DNA from: Przewalskia tangutica
Taxonomy: Eukaryota; Streptophyta; Magnoliopsida; Solanales; Solanaceae
Reading direction: 5' to 3'
NCBI GenBank assembly: GCA_029844215.1
Contig: CM056724.1
Location: 83,781,093 to 83,845,092 of the forward strand
Length of the DNA: 64,000 nt
The notes under the pieces are model-generated. The model did not search any database. It was not told the DNA's origin and was given only the letters and a program-made list of their open reading frames with translations. Shown here one piece after another: positions 60,901 to 64,000 of the stretch. How positions within the stretch are numbered: position 1 is the first letter of the stretch; every line of letters starts with the position of its first letter. Position numbers and translations under genes: made by a program.

Positions 60901-61550
60901 GCCAGCGGGCTGTGGGCTGCGAATTGGGCTTGACAAATTTAATGGTTTTTGGGCTCTGAGTATTTAATTGGGTATTAGTTTTAGGAGTTAGTTTTAGGTA
61001 AAATTAATTAATGGGAAATAAACGGGGGTTTAAATTATTATTTAAATGCTAAATGCAGATATGATATTTAAGGATTGCTTAATACTTTTTATAAATGTGA
61101 CGCTATTATTAAAACGCATGTATTAGATTGACATTAGTTTAATAGGGGTTTAAATTACAAATAATAATTATGTAATTGTCTTGCGTATAAACGTAGCTAT
61201 AATTTTAAGAAATGTTTGATGCGACGCTATTGTTAAATTATTTATTATTATGTATTTATTTATTTATTTATTTATCATTAAGAATTATTTGAGTTTTAAT
61301 TAATGGGAAATAAGGTTTAAATAATATTCATGAAACTGCTTGTTATTAAAATGACGAATGCGGACGGGAGACTCAAGGTGTGCTTAATACTCTACATAAA
61401 ATGCGGTGTCATTATCAAATCGCGTATTTATGCATGTATTGACGTTTTATTGTTGCATTTTATTATTATAAAATTGTTAAACTTATTTTTGAATTTAATG
61501 TAATTTTATAGTTAATGATTGGATGAGAGGGTCAAAATTGGGTGTCAACA
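57924..61550 (+). repeat. Tat/Ogre-like LTR, right fragment
   Basis: 3.6 kb, AT-rich, without a convincing ORF. The start holds the GGGTAAGGGTTC...CACCCTCTAAGATCCGC block; the end is GGGTGTCAACA followed by the GACGT duplication. I see no tandem array and no further insertion in it. Confidence 0.72.
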
Positions 61551-62682
61551 GACGTTTTTAAATTTGCACATGAATATCAACAGTATTTATGTTATGCATT
61601 ATATCATTTTAATGACAAAGTGGCTATCACTTATGATATAGTCCGTAGTACTAACGGTAATTATTATTTAACCGTTACATGTTATTGTATAGATCAGACT
61701 TGGTCTATGCAAAAATATATTTTAGCATATAGATATATTGATGATAGACACACTGTATTATTTATTACAAGAAATATTTATGAAATTTGTGAATATCATG
61801 GAATTACTGATAAAATTATGATTGTTACATTAGATAATGTTACTGCTAATGATTATGATGTAAACCTTTTAAAAACTGATTTACTCCATCTTTTCCAGAT
61901 ATTTTTTCATATTAAATGTGGATGTCATATTTATAACTTAGTTGTAAAGGATGACCTAAAACTTTTTTAAAACATTCTTAATAAAGTACAATTTGTTATA
62001 AACTTTATTTTAAAGGTAATAAAATACAAAAACGCAAAGAGTATAAAGTTTTTGTCATGATTATGGACTACCTTATAGAAAAATTATAGAAGTTTCGACT
62101 AGGTGATTTTTTTTATATGAACAACTATTTGTTGCTCACAAGTATAAAAGACCTATAACTTTATTATTTAACGCTCATAATCAAAGTCCAGCGGATATGT
62201 TGTAGATGATGATTGAGAAATTGTTTTGGAACTTATTGCATTTTTAGAAAGAAAAAAATTCTAACTACTAAAGAATTTTCTGAAATTTATTATCCTACTA
62301 TTTCAACTATGTTATTTTATATAGCTCTAATATTTTTGTTACTTAATGAATATATGCAACAACGAGCTTACACTCCAACTATTAAAAAATGTTTATAAAA
62401 TTTTTAAAAAACTTTTTTCTATTCTCACTATATATTTTATTAGTGTTGTATTAAATTCGACTATTAAAGTAGACGGTTATAAAACACTTGTTGAAACGAT
62501 TTATGAAAACTTATAAATACTTTCAACAGACCCAACTGAAGAAGAAGAAGTTGTGTCTAGCATACACAATGAATGCAAAACAATATATATATAGATTTCA
62601 ATTTGACCAACAACTTCCAATTTCAACCGAAGATCTTCAAGACATTGCGAGGAAATTAGAAAAAGTATGGTTAACTATGTAA
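61551..62682 (+). pseudogene. hAT-2 transposase, C-terminal part
   Basis: Starts at the duplicated GACGT and continues the gene broken at 15197. An open 142-codon stretch (61542-61970) carries NGNYYLTVTCYCIDQTWSMQ, IYEICEYHGITDKIMIVTLD, NVTANDYDVNLL and FHIKCGCHIYNLVVKDDL, the standard hAT core motifs. Downstream pieces are frameshifted (62213-62398, 62488-62682). No hATC dimerisation motif (SESAFS type) is readable, unlike hAT-1, so the C-terminus is decayed or lost. Confidence 0.82.
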
Positions 62683-62889
62683 TTTTTTTAATGTCAATTT
62701 TACTATGTGATTTGCAACTTTTGAACAACGAAACAAAGTTTCAATTTTGAAATTATATTTAAAAAAATCATATTTCTATTAAATAATATAAGAGGCACAA
62801 AAACATCATTGAGATATTTTTATTACACTATCTTGTTCAATTATTTAAATGTTTAAATATATATTTTTTAAACTAAGTTTTAAAAAAAA

Positions 62890-63034
62890 ACCAAATCCCG
62901 CAACCCGTCCCGTCCCTTCTTCCGGCGGGATGTGGGACGGGACCTTTTCCCGTCCCTCCTATCCCGGCCCACCAGTCCCTCCGGATCCCTGTCCCGACCC
63001 ACCCCGTCCCGACCCGGCCCACTGGCTACCCCTA
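62890..63034. repeat. hAT-2 right subterminal repeats and probable end
   Basis: Dense CCCGTCCC, CCCGACCC and GGGACGGG motifs in a sharply GC-rich block, ending CTGGCTACCCCTA. A TAGGGGTA-type terminus is usual for Ac-like hAT elements. The left partner was not found. Confidence 0.55.
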
Positions 63035-63302
63035 GTTCAAACATGATGCTTCTGGTAAATGCCAGACGGTCCTTGTTGACTAAACGATCAGGTATACCAC
63101 GCCACGTATCATCCACTCGGCTCAAGCCGAGGAGAGATAAAGAAAAATCAAAGATATAGTGCTCGTGCTGTAAGACCTTGTTCCTTTCTACTTGACGTTC
63201 TTTATTTTCCTCGGTTTTTATCTCACGGAGCCATCAGAAATCGCCAACATGAACACAAACGAAATCTTGAATTGCGTATAGAATAGTGGATAAGCTTCAT
63301 CG
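63035..63302. other. Unassigned sequence right of hAT-2
   Basis: No ORF, repeat or known motif recognised. It may be host flank or organelle-derived DNA continuous with the rRNA fragment that follows. Confidence 0.3.
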
Positions 63303-63367
63303 TCGAGAGGGAAAGAGCTCGGATTACCAGCTAAGGCCCCTAAATGACCGCTCAGTGATAAAAGAGG
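63303..63367 (+). pseudogene. Fragment of organelle-type large-subunit rRNA
   Basis: GGATTACCAGCTAAGGCCCC followed by TAAATGACCGCTCAGTGATA is a conserved domain II segment of bacterial-type 23S rRNA, as in plant mitochondrial 26S and plastid 23S genes. About 65 bp match what I remember; the flanks do not continue as rRNA. Mitochondrial origin looks slightly more likely. It is not a functional rRNA gene. Confidence 0.5.
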
Positions 63368-63511
63368 ATGAACTTTTATTGTAAAAGGGAAGGAGCTCAA
63401 TCTGGGTCACCTGTATCCGTCCTGGGGTACAAAAGTGCCCGGTCAGGGGCGGCCGGACCGGGGGTTACCCGCGATTGGTAATGGCACAACCAGAAGAGGA
63501 GTAGGGGATCA

Positions 63512-63580
63512 CTAGTGCGCTCATCCGCTGCTTGTTGCGCAACGGTTTTCGCGCTAGTGCGCTCATCCGCTGCTTGTTGC
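63512..63580 (+). repeat. 27-bp direct repeat
   Basis: CTAGTGCGCTCATCCGCTGC plus TTGTTGC occurs at 63512-63538 and 63554-63580 without a mismatch, 42 bp apart. Confidence 0.9.
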
Positions 63581-63605
63581 AAGAAAACCAATAATCATGA
63601 CAACA

Positions 63606-63773
63606 CTACAGAGCGAGTTGCTCTTCAGCGGCGGTGTGTGTGAAAACACTCTGAGAAGCGTCGCTGCGTGTAACATCTGCGTTCTGGAGGAGGGCCTCCT
63701 TCCTCTCTTCCAGACCGCGAATGTGGTTCCGGATCTGTTGCATCATATTTGCAACGGAGCCATTTCTGTACAT
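63606..63773 (-). CDS. Small ORF, 55 codons, unknown
   Basis: Minus-strand ATG at 63773 with an in-frame TGA just upstream, stop at 63606. The first half reads like an amphipathic helix (ANMMQQIRNHIRGLEERKEA), the second is Ser/Thr/Ala-rich. Its composition looks more protein-like than the 73-codon plus-strand ORF over the same bases (63597-63818). No family recognised. It may be a fragment of a larger gene. Confidence 0.25.
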   Translation of the reverse strand: MYRNGSVANMMQQIRNHIRGLEERKEALLQNADVTRSDASQSVFTHTAAEEQLAL

Positions 63774-64000
63774 TCAATGTACTCTACGGATAGAGGGTTC
63801 GAATTAACTGAATATTAATAATAGAGGAATGGGGGTAGAATAGAAAATGAGGGTCTAGGGCAAGAGTATTATACAAGATACTACCTCTTCATCATAAATG
63901 ATCCGCTTGCCTCGCCACACCCCTCGATGGTGTCAGCATGTCTATTAGTTTATCATGTACACTTGCTATGATTTTTTCAATGTTAACTATACTTCAATCT
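63774..64000. other. Unassigned right edge
   Basis: Nothing recognisable in this AT-rich stretch. Confidence 0.3.

Larger units (their letters stand above)
15198..61550 (+). mobile_element. Tat/Ogre-like solo LTR, split by TE-C
   Basis: Left part 15198-15444 begins TGTCACGCCC; right part 57924-61550 ends GGGTGTCAACA. With TE-C removed it is about 3.9 kb with a perfect 5-bp target duplication (GACGT). There is no internal region, primer site or coding sequence, so it is a solo LTR. The stretch around 57940-58020 (GGGTAAGGGTTC, AGAGGGAAGG, ACACCCTCTAAGATCCGC) is what I associate with Tat/Ogre LTRs of dicots; that lineage call is from memory and needs a database check. Orientation is taken from the TGTCACGCC start. 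Confidence 0.72.
14731..63034 (+). mobile_element. hAT-2: hAT transposon split by a 46-kb insertion stack
   Basis: Two halves of one hAT transposase gene, 14731-15197 and 61551-62682, read in the same direction. Between them lies a Tat/Ogre-like LTR with everything nested in it, flanked by a perfect GACGT duplication. A GC-rich subterminal segment and a probable right end (CTGGCTACCCCTA) lie at 62890-63034. The left terminal repeat is not visible; hAT-1 lies directly upstream of the coding start. Confidence 0.72.

Noticed and set aside
57924..61550. Possible host intergenic DNA or promoter
   Set aside because: The TGTCACGCC...TGTCAACA ends with GACGT duplications identify it as an LTR.
63770..63810. 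GGGTTCGAA resembling a tRNA T-arm
   Set aside because: No acceptor, D or anticodon arms around it.
63597..63818. 73-codon plus-strand ORF
   Set aside because: No recognisable family; the minus strand of the same bases looks more protein-like. Not called as a gene.

Overview
This is nuclear DNA of a flowering plant and, apart from about 1 kb at the right end, it is entirely transposable elements (TEs) nested in one another. The contents point to gene-poor, heavily methylated heterochromatin: Ty3/gypsy LTR retrotransposons with a Tekay/Del-type chromodomain, an initiator-Met tRNA primer site, a Tat/Ogre-like LTR and hAT transposons. Solanaceae is my best guess for the host, but the sequence does not prove it. 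No intact host gene was found.

Layout. TE names are mine. TE-A (1-8085, +) is a gag-only LTR element whose 5' LTR is cut by the window edge. It sits inside LTR-B (8086-11439, +), which abuts and probably interrupts hAT-1 (11440 to about 14692, broken transposase). A second transposase gene, hAT-2, starts at 14731, is cut at 15197 and resumes at 61551. The 46 kb between is one insertion stack. A Tat/Ogre-like solo LTR (15198-61550, target duplication GACGT) holds TE-C (15445-57918, minus strand, target duplication AATGG), the only element with gag, protease, RT, RNase H, integrase and chromodomain. TE-C is split twice. TE-D (20702-43101, -) sits in its RT, and TE-G (46386-55450, +) in its 5' LTR. 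TE-D in turn carries a solo LTR in its gag (LTR-E, 26508-30323) and TE-F (32813-41781, +) in its 5' LTR. The deepest chain is hAT-2, Tat LTR, TE-C, TE-D, TE-F.

How the parts work together. TE-A, TE-D, TE-F and TE-G have LTRs of 3.3-3.8 kb around internal regions of only about 1.9-2.7 kb. They hold gag and, in TE-A and TE-D, scraps of integrase/chromodomain, but no RT or RNase H. They share LTR termini, primer site, a palindrome beside the polypurine tract and Gag similarity with TE-C. I infer a gag-carrying non-autonomous family that used the enzymes of a TE-C-like Tekay element. TE-C itself is dead, with at least five premature stops, a changed integrase catalytic residue and a damaged zinc knuckle.

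The right end (63035-64000) is not TE sequence that I recognise. It holds a short organelle-type large-subunit rRNA fragment, a 27-bp direct repeat and one small minus-strand ORF.

Caution on quality. Copies of the same repeat differ repeatedly at CAG/CTG/CCG triplets and in homopolymers, which looks like base-calling error at methylated CHG sites. Individual frameshifts here should not be trusted without raw reads.
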